Part shown: positions 63,013 through 64,000 of the stretch, one piece after another | How positions within the stretch are numbered: position 1 is the stretch's first letter | Layout: each line of letters begins with the position of its first letter | Origin: CANMXU01 sp052030545 | Lineage (GTDB): Bacteria > Pseudomonadota > Gammaproteobacteria > Enterobacterales > Alteromonadaceae | Assembly (NCBI RefSeq): GCF_052030545.1 | Contig: NZ_JBPDIH010000004.1 | Span: forward strand, 434,001 to 498,000 | DNA length: 64,000 bases | Direction of reading: 5' to 3' | Notes under the pieces: model-generated | Databases searched by the model: none | Told to the model about the DNA's origin: nothing | Seen by the model: the letters and a program-made list of their open reading frames with translations, nothing else | Position numbers and translations under genes: made by a program

Positions 63013-63687
63013 ATGAAAGAACACGACGCGATACCACTAAGCGACTTTATTGAATACGATGAAAATGAAATGCTACAGCGCTCAGCTGATTTTTATCAAA
63101 ACATTAAAAGGCGTCACTCGATTCGTATGTTCAGTGATAAATCGGTACCACAAAGCATTATCGAAAATTGCATTAAAGCCGCGGGCACGGCGCCGAGCGG
63201 CGCAAATCATCAGCCTTGGCATTTTGTTGCGGTGCAAAACCCAGATGTTAAACAACAAATACGCCAGCAAGCTGAAGCGCATGAGCAGGCTTTTTATGCT
63301 GGCCGTGCAGGTGAAGAATGGCTAAAAGCGCTAAAAGATCTCGGCACCGATGCGCAAAAACCTTACTTAGAACATGCCCCTTGGCTTATTGCGATATTCA
63401 GCGAAAAAAAAGGCGGCATTAAAGCACAAGATAAACAAACCAACTATTACGTGCATGAGTCGGTTGGCATAGCAACAGGTATTCTCATTACCGCATTACA
63501 TAACGCCGGATTAGCAACCTTAACTCACACGCCTAAACCGATGTCATTTTTAAATAAAATTTGTCAGCGTAGCGACAACGACCGTGCTTATATGTTGTTA
63601 GTTATTGGTTATCCAGCGCAAAACGCAACGATACCTAAACACGCACAAATGAAAAAGCCGCTTAACGATATCGCGACATTTTTATAA
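63013..63687 (+). CDS. Nitroreductase-family flavoprotein
   Basis: 224 aa, FMN-dependent. The N-terminal FMN phosphate motif is RRHSIRMFSDKSVP, then AAGTAPSGANHQPWHFVAV, the typical start of nitroreductases close to the iodotyrosine deiodinase/BluB-like group. Later blocks: APWLIAIFS, HESVGIATGILITALHNAGLAT and LLVIGYPA. Reduces nitro compounds, quinones or halogenated phenols; the true substrate is unknown. No strong ribosome binding site at the ATG. Confidence 0.88.
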   Translation: MKEHDAIPLSDFIEYDENEMLQRSADFYQNIKRRHSIRMFSDKSVPQSIIENCIKAAGTAPSGANHQPWHFVAVQNPDVKQQIRQQAEAHEQAFYAGRAGEEWLKALKDLGTDAQKPYLEHAPWLIAIFSEKKGGIKAQDKQTNYYVHESVGIATGILITALHNAGLATLTHTPKPMSFLNKICQRSDNDRAYMLLVIGYPAQNATIPKHAQMKKPLNDIATFL

Positions 63688-63709
63688 AACACTTGGTAAG
63701 GTATGTGAC

Positions 63710-63925
63710 TTACGAAAAATCGAGTGCGACGTCGGTACAACCTTTTGGGCAACATATTCCAGTTGCCTGATTGTCATCTGATGGCAAAGTAATGCTCAGC
63801 GCTTGTTTGCAGTGCTGACATGCAACAGGTTGACCTAATAGCAACTTTTTAATCACATTTTTTTGCTGAGCAAAAGAGCTAGCACTCTTTTTTTGCAACG
63901 ACTTAAAGCTTTGTTTATCTATCAT
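63710..63925 (-). CDS. Small zinc-ribbon-like protein
   Basis: 71 aa from ATG at 63925; the frame extends to TTG at 63958 through a Cys-rich stretch belonging to another gene's frame. Basic helical N-terminus, then CQHCK and CCPKGC, a plausible four-Cys zinc ribbon. It starts two bases after the stop of the partial gene upstream, so the two are probably co-transcribed. Family not recognised; convergent with the nitroreductase. Confidence 0.6.
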   Translation of the reverse strand: MIDKQSFKSLQKKSASSFAQQKNVIKKLLLGQPVACQHCKQALSITLPSDDNQATGICCPKGCTDVALDFS

Positions 63926-63927
63926 CA

Positions 63928-64000
63928 CTAATACGCAACATTCGCAGCAGTAACACAATACCAGCCATCGTACTGACCTTGAAAGCTTTCTGCATTGGCT
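63928..64000 (-). CDS. C-terminal end of an unidentified gene (partial)
   Basis: On the minus strand, 23 codons from the window edge read ANAESFQGQYDGWYCVTAAN then VAY and end in TAG (63930-63928). The composition looks like protein and the stop lies just before the next ATG. Too short to identify. Confidence 0.45.
   Translation of the reverse strand, partial: ANAESFQGQYDGWYCVTAANVAY

Overview
The window looks like a chromosomal segment of a marine gammaproteobacterium of the order Alteromonadales, probably near Colwellia or Thalassotalea. This rests on the AT-rich base composition, the strong resemblance of the housekeeping proteins to their gammaproteobacterial counterparts, and gene orders such as tkt-epd-pgk-fba, queA-tgt-yajC-secD-secF, holD-rimI, smp/serB and yqhD/yqhC. 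The lineage is an inference from recall, not from a search. I see no prophage, CRISPR array or intact insertion sequence.

Layout. 1-4095: end of transketolase, then epd, pgk and a class II aldolase. 4148-5888: MscS channel overlapping a DUF481 outer-membrane protein. 6009-12880: glyoxylate-shunt region, with aceA on the minus strand, a divergent LysR regulator followed by lrgA and lrgB, then malate synthase G. 13102-20126: a small secreted protein, a parvulin, and on the minus strand queA-tgt-yajC-secD-secF. 20127-25372: aceK, a tRNA-Trp, a 0.7 kb gene-free stretch, an unrecognised exported protein, holD-rimI and a small ORF. 25373-27059: a 1.7 kb gene-free mosaic of nested repeats. 27060-29919: selO and trhO. 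30009-35292: exported proteins (Kelch, cupin, nucleoside-hydrolase-like, an unknown, an M28 peptidase). 35642-43586: small membrane proteins, a DEAD-box helicase, a WHy-domain lipoprotein, a DUF418 protein, prfC and argS. 43689-48530: a complete peptide-type ABC importer. 48968-54021: TatD-family nuclease, Smp/AhpA-like protein, serB, and an yqhD/yqhC-like pair. 54018-64000: a large double-PilZ protein, radA, an S9 peptidase, a patatin with a C-terminal barrel, a nitroreductase, a small zinc-ribbon protein and the end of one more gene.

How the genes work together. aceA, glcB and aceK form the glyoxylate shunt and its switch (AceK controls isocitrate dehydrogenase). epd, pgk, fba and tkt link lower glycolysis, the pentose phosphate pathway and PLP synthesis; serB adds serine synthesis. 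queA and tgt make queuosine beside the Sec accessory membrane genes.

The most unusual signal is non-coding. At least five intergenic arrays are built of degenerate 7-bp units whose consensus, read in the direction of the adjacent upstream gene, is G-Y-N-N-N-A-A; several lie exactly between a stop codon and its terminator. The largest is 238 bp, 34 heptads without one phase slip. Second is the repeat mosaic at 25.4-26.9 kb, with three copies of a 68-69 bp inverted-repeat element and two hairpins whose stem changes compensate. Third is a paired two-stem leader in front of argS.
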